A stretch of 64,000 nucleotides of DNA, taken from the NCBI GenBank assembly GCA_039707465.1, contig CM077643.1, forward strand, positions 319,987,919-320,051,918. Direction: 5' to 3'. This document shows positions 53,601 to 64,000 of the stretch, piece after piece. The notes beneath the pieces are model-generated. The model was not told the origin of the DNA, did not search any database, and worked only from the letters and a program-made list of their open reading frames with translations. Every line of letters begins with the position of its first letter. The stretch's first letter is position 1. The translations under genes were made by a program, and so were the position numbers. This DNA comes from Rhabdophis nuchalis (taxonomy: Eukaryota > Chordata > Lepidosauria > Squamata > Natricidae).

Positions 53601-53999
53601 TTTTTATTCCCAAAATGTACTATAATGAAAAATGAAAGACATGAAGACATCTTCTTCTTTATTTGTACTGGTTGTCGGGGTTCCAAATAGCATCCATAAT
53701 AGTGTCCTTAGCAAGGAAAATTTGACAAGAAAATAGTTTATAGTGAGTCAACAGATTTCCTAAGTATATATTGCTGGTGGTGGTTTTTAGTTTTTCTGTC
53801 TTCCTTGTTCTCCTTTCCCCCATTCTTTCTATAATAAATATAAGATGCGGATTGTGCTATTTTTGCTGTGGATAGACATAATACTCTGTACTATTTCTTC
53901 CTATGATTTTTATTTTTACCTTGCTATTTATTATTTTTTATAAATAATTCAGAGTGGACAACGTACCTAATACTCCTTCCTCCTCCTATTTTCCCCACA

Positions 54000-54105
54000 T
54001 TAATAACCTGTGAGATGGGTAGGGCACAGAGAGATTGACTGACTCAGAGTCATCCAATCATCTTTCATGTCTAAGGCAGGACTATAACTCACGGTCTCTT
54101 GGTTG
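54000..54105 (-). mobile_element. SINE fragment (body of third family)
   Basis: Minus strand: CGTGAGTTATAGTCCTGCC, TAGACATGAAAGATGATTGG, GACTCTGAGTCAGTCAATC. This looks like the part of the tRNA-derived SINE downstream of the B box; the head is missing. Confidence 0.5.
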
Positions 54106-54108
54106 TGG

Positions 54109-54254
54109 GGTCCTTGGTGCTCTCTGAGCCTGGCAGTTTTCTTGCAGGCATTTCATTGCCAAACTAGGTAACGTCATCCGTGCACCAAGTATTACCTAGT
54201 TTGGTAACGAAACATCTGCAAGAAACCACCGAGCTCAGAGTCTACCAAAGACTC
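54109..54254. repeat. Inverted repeat with 60-bp arms
   Basis: Left arm: TCCTTGGTGCTCTCTGAGC, TTCTTGCAGGCATTTCATTG, CCAAACTAGGTAA. Right arm: TTACCTAGTTTGGTAACG, AAACATCTGCAAGAAACC, CTCAGAGTCTACCAAAGA. The loop is about 20 bases. The arms contain the dispersed sequence also seen at 34340-34390, so this is probably two copies joined in opposite directions. Confidence 0.8.
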
Positions 54255-54589
54255 TACAATTTAACCCTGAGCTACAAAAATATTCTCTTCTACAGGATCT
54301 AAGTCTCCTGGTTTTTGTCCTGCTGCCTTACTTTAACTTCCTCCTTCTTAATTCCCACCCCTGCATACTTGCTATCCCTACCTTAACTTCAAGATGACAG
54401 TGTTTGTACTTTGAACGGCTCAGTTATCAGATATGGTTTAACAAGAAGTCTTGGAGATTACTGGCATTTACCCAAAGAAGAGAAGTACTCTCTGCAGCAA
54501 ATCATAGGGTTTAATACTACTGTTGAAAAGATTAACAGCAATCTTATTAATGTTTTAAGTAAATTCCATGGGGGAAAAACCCACTAAAT

Positions 54590-54840
54590 ACTTATTTAAG
54601 AATGACTGTTCACATACTTGAAAAACTTAATGGCAGATATTTTAAGATGGGGAAAGCTAAAATTGTCCTGCCTAAGCAGAATAGCAACAGTAAAAATGAA
54701 TATTTTACCAAGGCTCAATTTTTTTGGGGGGGGAAACCCTACCAAAAAGCTATTTCATGCTTCTTTTTATCATGAATCACAGTCACTATTGGCCAATATT
54801 CTGCTTTATCTCAATTTTACCCAAGGGCTGTAAAAGTAGC
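54590..54840 (+). pseudogene. L1 ORF2 C-terminal remnant
   Basis: The plus strand reads ILRWGKLKLSCLSRIATVKM and NILPRLNFFGGG, matching the post-RT region of L1 ORF2 (family form LSWLGRIATIKMNVLPR). It has the same orientation as 53330-53600 and may be the same old insertion, separated by SINE and repeat sequence at 54000-54254. Confidence 0.82.
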
Positions 54841-55859
54841 ATCTATTTATGTAAAAGGTACTCAGAAGAGTTGCTATATCTGGGCTGAAGTAAGCTGTTC
54901 CAAAATTCTTCCTAAGTTAAAATATGCCTCATTTTGTTTTGTGTTTCACTGTTTATAACGTTCTTGGCTTCAAGCCTCCATTTTTCTTCTTCTCTTTTTT
55001 AGTTTAACATTTAACTGCCTGGCTAACTATGCATGTAGGCTGCTAAGATATTTAAGCCAAAATCCATGTATCCCTCCAATTCTTATTTTCTTCAATTATC
55101 TCTTAACCGTTTCTTCTCTTAGTTCATTTTCCCATGGTTTTTCCCTTAAATTTACTTTTGTAGCATAAATCCATTGTGCCCATCTGTTCTGGTCTGTGGG
55201 ACAAGTCTTTACAGAAATGCAAAATTTCTGGAAGATTGAAAACCAAAAATGTTCACTTTGATGGTGCTTGGAGTCAATATACCTGCAAAATTAATGCAGC
55301 TTTGTTCTAAATTGTAAATTCTGTTTATATCGGCTAATATGAGTGTCATTCCTGATATTCAATTCTCTCTTTTAGTTCTTGAACTTCAGGTGTAAACTCA
55401 GAACATCCCAATCCCTTTTCCCCTTTGAATTCTAAGCAAATGTTCCATTCAGGGTCACCTTCTGTTATCTGTTTTTATTCCTTTAATTTCATGTCCAGGT
55501 TCTCTGCCGATAACATAAGCAGCACAATATATTAGTTGGATTGTTTCACTGTTCATTGATATTGAAATAGGTTTCCAATGCTTTGTTTATGTCTAGAAGA
55601 ATCCCTGATAAAATTCTCCCATTTCTTTGCTTTTTTCATTCTTCCTATACATTCTAATACCATTTAATTATTTTCCAAGCAATTGTTTTTGCCTTTTAGA
55701 TATCCTGGGCTGCCCGTGTGTACAAATGTGTTCATTTTCATGTCTAAGGGAATCACCTTGCAAATCTTGACTATTCTTTTTTTCTATTTCCACATCAAGA
55801 GAGCTTCTATCATACATTTTCTGCTATTCAGATTTTTTCCAATTGCCTATTGGATTCAT
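54841..55859. other. No gene seen; possible further LINE decay
   Basis: AT-rich. GGACAAGTCTTTACAGAAATG near 55200 could belong to the L1 C-terminus, but I cannot support it. Confidence 0.35.
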
Positions 55860-55867
55860 ATTCTAGT

Positions 55868-56245
55868 CAGTGCTGGGATTCAAACTTTTTTACTACCGGT
55901 TCTGTGGATGTAGCTTGATGGGCGTGGCACAGCTTGGTGGCCGTGGTTTGGTGGGCATGGCAGGGGAAGGATACTGTAAAATCTCCATTCCCACCCACTC
56001 CAGAGGAAGGTTAGTGCAAAATCCCCATGCCCTCCCAATCAGCTGAGACTCAGGAGGCAGAGAATAGATGGAGGTGGAGGTGAGGTCAGTCAGAGGTGGT
56101 ATTTACTGGTTCTCCAAACTGTTCAAAATTTCTGCGGGTCTCCAGAACACCGCCCTGAGTCCCTCCGGGGAGAGGGGGCGGTCTAGAAGTCCAATAAATA
56201 AATAAATAAATAAAACTGATCAGAACTTGCTGAACGCCATCTCTG
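55868..56245. mobile_element. hAT-like element, family C, with L2 tail inside, perfect 8-bp duplication
   Basis: Starts CAGTGCTGGGATTCAAAC and ends GCTGAACGCCATCTCTG. Flanks ATTCTAGT at 55860-55867 and 56246-56253 are identical. The body is as in 30669 and 34409. A 70-bp L2 3' tail (about 56147-56215) interrupts it. Confidence 0.92.
56147..56215 (+). mobile_element. L2 LINE 3' tail fragment
   Basis: CACCGCCCTGAGTCCCTCCG, GGGGCGGTCTAGAAGTCC and (AATA)n. It is inserted in the hAT-like element between CTCCAGAA and ACTGATCAGAAC, one of the shortest possible LINE insertions. Confidence 0.85.
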
Positions 56246-56289
56246 ATTCTAGTGCTTCTTATTCAGCATCTATAAAATCTTTGATTAGG

Positions 56290-56640
56290 GATGCAGTGGT
56301 TCAGTGGCTAAGAAACTGAGCTTGTCAATCAGAAAGGTCAGCAGTTTGGCGGTTCAAATCCCTAGCACCACATAATGGAGTGAGCTCCTGTTACTTGCCC
56401 TTCTGCCAACCTAGAAGTTTGAAAGCACATAAAAAATGCAAGTAGAAAAATAGGAACCACTTTTGGTGGGAAGGCAACAAAGTGCCATGCACCTTCGCCA
56501 TTTAGTCATGCCTGTCACATGACCACGGAGACATCTTCGGACAGCGCTGGCTCTTCAGCTTTGAAACGAAGATGAACACTGCCCCCTAGAATCAGGAATG
56601 AATAGCACATATGTGCGAGGGGAACCTTTACCTTTAAAGC
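56290..56640 (+). mobile_element. Sauria-type SINE, full length
   Basis: tRNA-like head GCAGTGGTTCAGTGGCTAAG and B box GGCGGTTCAAATCC. Body: ATAATGGAGTGAGCTCC, GCAAGTAGAAAAATAGGAAC, TCATGCCTGTCACATGACC, GGCTCTTCAGCTTTGAAACG. The 3' end AGGGGAACCTTTACCTTTA is the BovB-like tail used for LINE recognition. It is the most complete of the four copies. Confidence 0.92.
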
Positions 56641-57001
56641 CTTTAATGTTAAATATGAACTTTTCTTAGTCCATAAGCTTTTGTTTACTAATGATTGCAT
56701 CTAACTTACTTTCTTTTCCAAATCTGGTACATTCTAGTTTTGAAATCTTCTTACTGAGGTATTTGTTTCAAAATAGCATTTTATGATCATTCTGTTTCCA
56801 GATGTAGATAAGGATTTCAATTTTTGTCTGCCTGCCAGTTGCTCTGCAGTTCCTTGCCTTGGTTACCTAGCAGAGGGCACTGAACTCTGTGGCACACATG
56901 TCATCTGATGCCCAGATGCAACTCTTTTGATCCAGGCAATAGCCAGTATGAAAATTGGTTTTCTAATATTCAGCATAAAAGTCAATACAATATTTTTTTT
57001 C

Positions 57002-57470
57002 CAGTTGTTATTTATGGCTGCAAAACATGGACTCTGAAAAAGGCAGACAGGGGAAGGATGAACGCCATCCAAATGTGATACTGGAGAAAACTATTATGCA
57101 TCTCACCAAGTTCAAAAATCACAAACAAAGAAGCCTTTAATCAACATTGACCAAAAATATCACTCAAAGTCAGGATTGCCAAATAAAAGCTATCAAAGGT
57201 TGCATGACATGTCTAAACAAGGATACCCTTTATTTGGTCAAGGGCTTCTTTGTTTGGGATTTGTGTGACTTGAGAGTGATCAGCATGCATCACTCTCCAT
57301 ACTGAAACATGGAGAAAGGGCCACCTTAGAACCTGATGGCTGGACACTAGAAAGCCTGACACTCAGGTGACCATGGAGGTTCTGAAGGTAGCAGTGAGAG
57401 ATGGAGGGGCATGGTTCCATAGTGCTGATCTATGGATTGGATGAGGGTTGGACATGATTGAATGGCTGAC
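57002..57470 (+). pseudogene. BovB (RTE-clade) LINE ORF2 C-terminal remnant
   Basis: YGCKTWTLKKADRGRMNA followed by a YWRKLLCI segment and TNKEAFN matches the C-terminal part of BovB ORF2 (family form YGCESWTLKKADERRI). Later AVRDGGAWFHS and LDMIEWL fit the end of the same ORF. Many stops are present. It sits 360 bp from a Sauria SINE, which uses this LINE's machinery, but they are separate insertions. Confidence 0.82.
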
Positions 57471-57603
57471 AATGATGAAATATTTACCATTGCATATGGC
57501 TTGTAGGATGCATGCATGTAGTCCTGGCCTTCAAGGCACTTCTTTAAGGCTCAAGTGATCATTGCAATACAATATTCCCAGAATAGCTCTCAATTGTTAG
57601 ATC

Positions 57604-57920
57604 TAGTGGTGGGTTGAAGATGGTATGCCCTGGTATGGGTGTACCGGTGCCTGCCCGGAGCACCGGATACCATTCCACTACGGTGCTCCAGAGGGCCCAC
57701 CCATCTGCATGTCACCCTTACCTGTCTTTAAACTCTTTGGCGCTTCTGCGCACATGCACAGAGCATACAGTGCCTGCGCAATGCTCCGCCAAGTAGCTGG
57801 AGCATGGCGGAGGCTCGCAGAGTCTTCGCTACAGGGTAGCGGCGCATGCGCGTGCTCATGTGGAGGGTGCCGGGCCCCGTTGCACCATACCAGTTGCACC
57901 AGGATCCAAAACCCACCACC
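57604..57920. mobile_element. hAT-like element, further family
   Basis: TAGTGGTGGGTTG at the left and AAAACCCACCACC at the right form a partial inverted pair. The body is CpG-rich (GGCGCATGCGCGTGC, GTACCGGTGCCTGCC). No clear duplication. No coding capacity. Confidence 0.6.
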
Positions 57921-57929
57921 ACATAGCAA

Positions 57930-60239
57930 GGTGGCATCCCATCATCATCTTCATCATTTTACAATGCCAACATTTAATCCTAAAGCTATTTTTAAGCCAA
58001 GATACAGCTATCACATTACTTTAGGTAGCGAAGTAGGAAAATTTAAGTTCTATATGCTGGTATTTCTGCACATTTCTCTTTAGTGAGAAAAGCTGAATAA
58101 AATGTAGTATCATCTGCTAGAAAGACATTTCCAGCTTGACCTGATAAAAATAACTGAAAAAATGCTATCAGAAGGGCAAGTTCTATTTTCAAAATAATGC
58201 TCTGATACCCATTTCAGACTTCTGGTGATCTTAGCCTTTTATGCATCGAAGTAGTCCTTATTTGGCAACTATAAGTGGTAATGGCAACTCAGGTATTATG
58301 TCAAGTGGTCTGTAAGTGAAACAGCGACTATGCTCTTACTTCCTTTGCTTTCCTTTGCTTTCCAAACCTTTAATGGTGATAAGTGCAAGGATTGGTTACA
58401 AAGTTGCATTTTCCTCACCATCATACCTGGGAATGCCTGATGAACAAGGCAGTGACTAAATAAAGGTTATTTGTATGCTGCAGCACATCGAAGCAGGATA
58501 GAAAAGTAATTCACAAACACATTTAACAAAATAAAAGAAACCCTGGATTTTTGAAAGAAGAAATCTTAGCGGTCAAGAATATTTTATTCTCTTATAAACT
58601 GCAGAACAAATGGAAACCCCAAGGAGAGGAAAAGCAATATTTAAAGAAACAGTTAAAAGTTAGAATTTATATCACCATCAGTTGCTGCAGGATCCATAGT
58701 AAATAGGCCAAGACAAATCCAAAGGCACATTTAAGAATGAAAAGTGTAACCGTTAGATTATCACGAAGCTTCATAAGCCATTACTTCATCTAAAACATTA
58801 CACATCCCATTAATTTAGCTTTGAATTAGCCTCCATCCTGATGTGATGTTCTCAGCTCTAACAATATTTCAGCAAATTCTCTAAATCAATACTCTATCAG
58901 CAGCAATTCCAAATTGTTTTCAAGCAGGCTCTCTGTTGCTTTGAACACCTTTTGTCTGTGTGGCACTTCTTAAAGGCCAAATGAAATGTTCGGAATCTGT
59001 GTTAGGCAGTTGTGAAGAGAGATAATATCTTAAGCTAAAGTCTTCTTGATTAATTGTAAAACCTAAGAACTTGGTGAATATCAATCACTTTCCATAAAAA
59101 GTTTGCCCACACCTCAGGGGAACGAGGTGTGTTTTAGAAAAGCTGGTTCATTTAAATTTTAAATAATGGGAAACATGGATTTTTCAAGGGATGACAAAAA
59201 CTAATTAGATTAGAAAGCCAAATTGGATGAGTATTGTTGATGCCCAAAATTCCAATTAAATTTTTGTGTAATAAGAATTGTTCAAATTGCAGACACTTGG
59301 CCAGTCAAAGCAGCCTTATAGAACTTGATAATAATGTTCACATTTTCAAATGTACAGATTAGTTTAGCATTATAAAAAAAAAACAACCTCCAAATCTATA
59401 AGGGGAGCAGCCTGTACTTTAAACTGCTCCCAAAATTCCATCTCTGTTTCTTTTCTTTATTTGCAATCTGCTTCCATATAATAGGTTTCTTTGAGTTTTA
59501 CTTGACTTATCACATCCTTCATTGCCTTGAAGGGGCAAATATCCCATGTTTACTGATCAGTGCTAAAGCCAGTCATTAAGAGCCATCAACCCAATATTTT
59601 AATCCCCTGAATATCATATCATTTGTAACAAGCAAATTAATTCAAACTATTCTTAGAATCAAGAACCATCAAATGGTGCAATCAATCAACCAAACCATTG
59701 ACAACCTAATTTCCACTGTAAGATTATTGTTAACACTAAAAACACACCTCACATTTATTATAAATGTAAATCCAATGAATAATCTACATTAGTGATGCCC
59801 AGCCTTTGGGTCTTGTAGGCACATTTAGAATTGTAATATATAATGAATGCTCTTGCAATTGACGTTGGGGTAATTTTCTCATTCACCAATGGTAGACATA
59901 AGTAGTTTCCCATACCATTATCTAAATCTAATTCCCATTCCTGAAAGATGCTTTCCATTATCCTTGGTGCTTTTTCTAGGCCGGTGTACTCCTTCCAAAT
60001 ATGAAAGAAACAATTTGTGCCCAGACAATTTATTGGAATATAAATGACCCTTGAAACTGGGAAGGAACTGTGATGGATTCCAGTTCACTTGGCATTACGT
60101 TGAACATTCCAAGTCTAAACCAATCTCTTGTCCTTCAATGGGGGAAATGATATGTTTTTAGACTGTGCAAATCTCTGCGAAGTCTGGTGCAAAGCTCCTT
60201 CTCAAAATTGCTTAGTATTTGCAAGTAGTAATCAATAGA
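57930..60239. other. No gene seen
   Basis: About 2.3 kb of AT-rich DNA with no recognised repeat ends or exons. Confidence 0.4.
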
Positions 60240-60925
60240 ATGAAGGACATGGAGTTCTAAGAAGAACTAAAGAGGTTGCCTCTCCACAGTAGGGACAGAA
60301 TCAAACAGGGCTTGTGGGAATCGACAAGATATCTAAATGATCTGATCTTCCCAAAACAAAGAATAGCTTTCTTCAGAGCCAGATTTAACATTTTTCCTTC
60401 AGCACTCCTCCAGGGCAGGTATAAGAGAACTCCAATAGCAGAACAGGTATGTATATGTGATAAAGGAGAAGTTGAAGATATCTTACATGTTTTATTGTAC
60501 TGTGAGCTATACAGAGTCCATAGGTCTGCATATATTCTCCCTTTACTAGAGGGATTGCCAGGAAAGGCAGACATTTTTTATGTAGGCTTTCTCCTCTAGG
60601 ACTCAAACCCATCTACCATGCATGCAGTGGCAAAATTCTGTGTTGCTGCAATGCCCACAAGAAAAAAATTGGTTACAGAATTATAGCTGTCATCTTCTAA
60701 CAATTATTTGGACATATATCTAACAATTTCTGGACCATTGTATTTACTCCCACACCTACATAAACCAGGGAGTGACCCAAACAGTTTGAGAGCATGTATG
60801 TTATTATCCACTTTTAATATCAGTACTTTTTAAATATATTTTAATGTCAGTACTTTTTAACATATTGTAAAAAGTGATGTCTATTGCTGGTCTTTGACCA
60901 TAATAAAGATATACAATACATACAA
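60240..60925 (+). pseudogene. Non-LTR retrotransposon 3' end with CCHC-like C-terminal finger
   Basis: The plus-strand frame (60276-60599) has FFRARFNIFPSALLQGRYKR and CICDKGEVEDILHVLLYC, a Cys-X-Cys...His-X4-Cys zinc-finger-like end seen in some LINE clades. After a stop the sequence continues as AT-rich 3' UTR to GACCATAATAAAGATATAC with an AATAAA at 60901. The clade is unassigned; it is neither the L2 nor the CR1 family of this window. Confidence 0.65.
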
Positions 60926-63560
60926 TGATCATATCTTGTAACAGTATATGTATTGTAGTACGCTTGTTTTAAATGTTCTTGTCAAATATACCATGAAACC
61001 TTATTTTCTCTTAATAGTCTGCTGTCTATACTATTCCACATGTTTCATCTTGGAGTTCTGTCATACCGCATCAGAATATAAAGGAGCCTGCAGGAATGCA
61101 TTGTTTTGCCTGAAAGAGTCAAGATAGGGCTGCGTTTCCTTAATCTGCAGATTCATTTCAGAACTAAGAGCTTCCTTGCATGGAAAAATACAAAATGGCC
61201 CCTTTCAAAGAAAACACCCCTTTAAAAGTCCACAGAATCCTATCTCTATCAATAGCGACAATAATCATCTGAAATATTTTGGATTAGAACACAGACAAGT
61301 TCTTTAACCTTAACTTAATGCTAGTCATTAACATGTTTGATGCAGGTATGAAAAATAGCATGTTCTATGGAACAACTGAAGATTTTTTTTAAAAAAAGGT
61401 TAAAAAAATGCAGCAGAGGAAAAAATCCAATATTTCATTAAAACTAATTCTCACATTTTAGTCTACTAAGACAAAGATTCAGAATTAATGTATTTATTCC
61501 TTGCTTGCTATTGGGCATATTAGAGAACAGAAAGCTTAGTGAATGAGAAGCTTCCTCATTCACAAGATGCCTGTTCATTTCAAAGGATCAATTTATCCAA
61601 CATTTACTGCTATTTATTTATTTATATTTCATATTTCTAAATCACCCATCTCCCTCAAGGATGTATACTTTTGGTTTGAGAGGAGAGGGGGCAGGAGAGC
61701 ATTTCTTTTCAAACTCATCCTGGGCTGCTTCTGCGGATACCCATCCTTTTTAATTTCTATGAAAGCTTAGAGAGATCCAGAAGCACTCTTGGAAATGAAT
61801 ATAAAGTTGGAGTCTATTCGTTCATTCATTAATGCTTTCTCTCTTTCATTCTCTCTCTCACTCTCTCTCCCTTCCCCTCCCTCCCTCCTTCCCTTTCTGA
61901 ATCTACATCCTGAGCACATGATTTCTTCAGCCACTAAGAAGATTATGCATGCAAAATTATTCATGCCTTTCTTTCCTACAATCTTGAAAGAATTCATTTT
62001 TTGCACTCCAGTCACCAGAACAATGTAAAAAAAAAAAAAATCGGTTAAGGGATAGAGTATAAACATATTGGATGAAATCTCTGAATCAAATCAACTTTCC
62101 AAATTGAATGAACAAACATTTTATTATCGCCCAAGACCAGATCGTAAAAGTTAAAGCAGTCTGAGAATACAGAAAAATCTTGTTAATGAAGTGAATAATA
62201 ATTCTCTTGTCAGGCCTGAACACAGCAAATCCTTATGACTTGACTCTGGAATTTAACTGTTGGATGGGAGATTTAAGGATGCTTATCTTTTTGGAATAGC
62301 TTTAAATGCCATTGGATTCTAAATCAGATTGTTGGTTGGTTATCTCCAAATAGATCCATTATCTTTGGCATGGGCATACTGTGGAGGTAAATGTACCTCC
62401 GTGTGACATGAAAGCTGTATTCATTACAAGCCTTGAGACCCCTTCCTCCCCAAATCCAAGCATATGAACTGTGTGTAAAGTGCCCTTGCAAGAAAACATT
62501 CAGAGCAAGTGGAATGGATCCTGACTCATGATAGAGAGAAGACTGAGTTAGAAACCTGTGGGCCAGTGCTTCTATTCATGTCCATATCTCTCAAAGATAG
62601 TATGGCTGACATGATGACAATACAGGGAAAGTTATATAATAATAAGGTTGCATAGATGGGTTTATCCAGTCTCCAAAGTCTGCCTTTTTCCTTCATGTTG
62701 TCTTTACGATCCAGGCCAAAGTTAAATAAGTTCTGGTTCTGCTTTTGATCAGGACTGCTTAACTGTTTATTGATTGCATGCTAAATGAAATTATGTTGTA
62801 ACTTTAAAGTGGATTGATTGCTTTAGCTGAGCCAGGTTTGGGCCACAACAATAGAAAGCCTCTTTTCTGAATTGAGTGTACGTTCAGTCATTCAACTCTC
62901 CAGAAATCTGAATGAAATAACTTTGGAAATACACATTTAAATAAAAGTTTCAATCAGATCTGATCCAATCTACGTGGCAAAATCAGCTATGTGCCCTAAT
63001 GATACTTGAGTTTTCTTTCTTGTCATTGGAAGAGATACAATAATCATTTTTCAGTGCTATTCCATGTTCTTTTGTATTTCAGACAGATTTATTTACGTTT
63101 TCCCTCTGGGATTTCAGCTGCACACAGGGAATCTATTTGACTGGCTCAGGAAAATCATGAGACTTTTGTCTCTGGTCATATTTTTTGCCATTATATTACA
63201 AGGGATGGCACTGGGGGGGGGGGAATTCAGCTCTCTGGATTAAATGTCACTTAAGGGGAATGATGCAGTTGAGGAAAAAAAGAAAAAAAAGGGACCAAGA
63301 AAAGCATCCTCTAAGGCTAAGCAAAACAAACTGCACGTAGAGTTGTAACGAGTACTTGAAATTGCAGGAATCCGAGGGATAGTTTGACATTTATAAGAGT
63401 AAATAGAAAAGAAGGCATGAAATATTGATCCTATCTTTACTGAGAATAGCTTTCCTGACGGTGACAGTAGAGCAGAATATAAGAGAGGAACCAGTGGAAA
63501 ATTCCTTGCCTCCAGTTTATCACCTTTGCAGAGCTCATTAAGACCCCACACAATCTTACA
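60926..63560. other. No gene seen; pyrimidine-rich tract, G run
   Basis: A CT-rich tract lies near 61838-61893 and a G run near 63212-63222. Otherwise AT-rich DNA without recognised elements. Confidence 0.45.
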
Positions 63561-63565
63561 TAGAA

Positions 63566-63880
63566 AGGTAAAGATTTCCCTGGTAGTCATGTTTTGACTC
63601 TATGGGGGAGGTGTTCATTTCCATTTCTTGGCTGAGAGAGCCAGTGTTGTCTGAAGACAATTTCCATGGTCATGTGGCCAGCATGGTTATATGCCAAAGG
63701 TGCACGGAATAGTGTTATCTTCCCACCAAAGTGGTACCTATTCATTTACTTGCATTTGCATGCTTGTAAACTACTAAGTGGGCAGGAGCTGGGGCAAATA
63801 ATGGGAGCTCACCCACAATGCATGGAGCTTGGGTCTCAAACCGGGTTGTCAGCTGTCCAACTGACAAGCTCAATGTTTTT
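63566..63880 (-). mobile_element. Sauria-type SINE, interrupted head
   Basis: On minus the BovB-like end GGGAAATCTTTACCTTTC, GCTGGCCACATGACCATGG and GCAAATGCAAGTAAATGAAT follow the family. The tRNA-like head is cut near 63880, where a different sequence starts. Confidence 0.85.
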
Positions 63881-64000
63881 GTTGTGGCCAGCCAGTGGCC
63901 AGTGGAGCTGGCAGCAGAGTCAGACAGTGAGAAGGTTGGGGAAGAAAATGGGCCAGTCGTGGAGGTTGAGGAAGGCTCAGATGAGGGCTCTCCATCAGAG
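63881..64000 (+). other. Start of another repeat or acidic frame, cut by window edge
   Basis: Beginning TGTTGTGGCCAGCC inside the SINE head, an open plus-strand frame rich in Glu, Asp and Ser (AAESDSEKVGEENGPVVEVE) runs off the window. The TGTTGTGG start and its position inside a SINE suggest an LTR or other mobile element rather than a host exon. Unproven. Confidence 0.35.

Overview
The window looks like non-genic squamate DNA, most likely from a snake. It holds a mosaic of LINE families (L2, CR1, L1 and BovB/RTE), tRNA-headed SINEs of the Sauria type, many short hAT-like DNA transposons, one Ty3/Gypsy LTR element, a Tc1 element, and long GATA/GACA (Bkm-type) and GTAG/GATA tandem arrays. I found no host protein-coding exon, rRNA or functional tRNA gene. 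Every long open frame belongs to a mobile element or to a tandem repeat. Family names come from motifs and element ends recognised by eye, not from a database search.

Layout. 1-1.6 kb: endonuclease start and 5' region of an L2-clade LINE on the minus strand, with a GC-rich minisatellite upstream. 1.6-10.2 kb: SINEs, hAT-like elements, CR1 3' ends and a TATC array in otherwise unremarkable sequence. 10.2-12.1 kb: 5'-truncated L2 with an open reverse transcriptase frame. 12.9-14.2 kb: rearranged Tc1 element and a foldback repeat. 14.6-19.5 kb: complete but decayed Gypsy element with both LTRs. 22.6-24.8 kb: SINE, then a Helitron-like element containing CR1 and a minisatellite, then GATA/GACA. 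26-31.6 kb: SINE, older repeats, hAT-like insertions, an ancient duplication and a 338-bp inverted repeat. 34-44.5 kb: nested hAT/CR1/L2 copies. 45.9-49.1 kb: a hAT-like element that received a second hAT-like element and then an L2 copy with a 702-codon open frame. 49.96-51.98 kb: the most notable object, an L1-type insertion with an 18-bp target-site duplication, a long CpG-rich leader, an intact 283-codon ORF1 and no ORF2. 53.3-57.5 kb: decayed L1 ORF2, SINEs and BovB. 57.9-64 kb: mostly unremarkable sequence with one LINE 3' end and a SINE.

Working relations. The elements form layers that can be ordered in time through their target-site duplications. At least thirteen hAT-like insertions have 8-bp flanking duplications that match exactly or nearly. 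The short non-coding hAT elements and SINEs would have depended on transposases and LINE proteins encoded elsewhere. The intact ORF1 and the two open L2 frames suggest that L1 and L2 activity in this lineage is comparatively recent.
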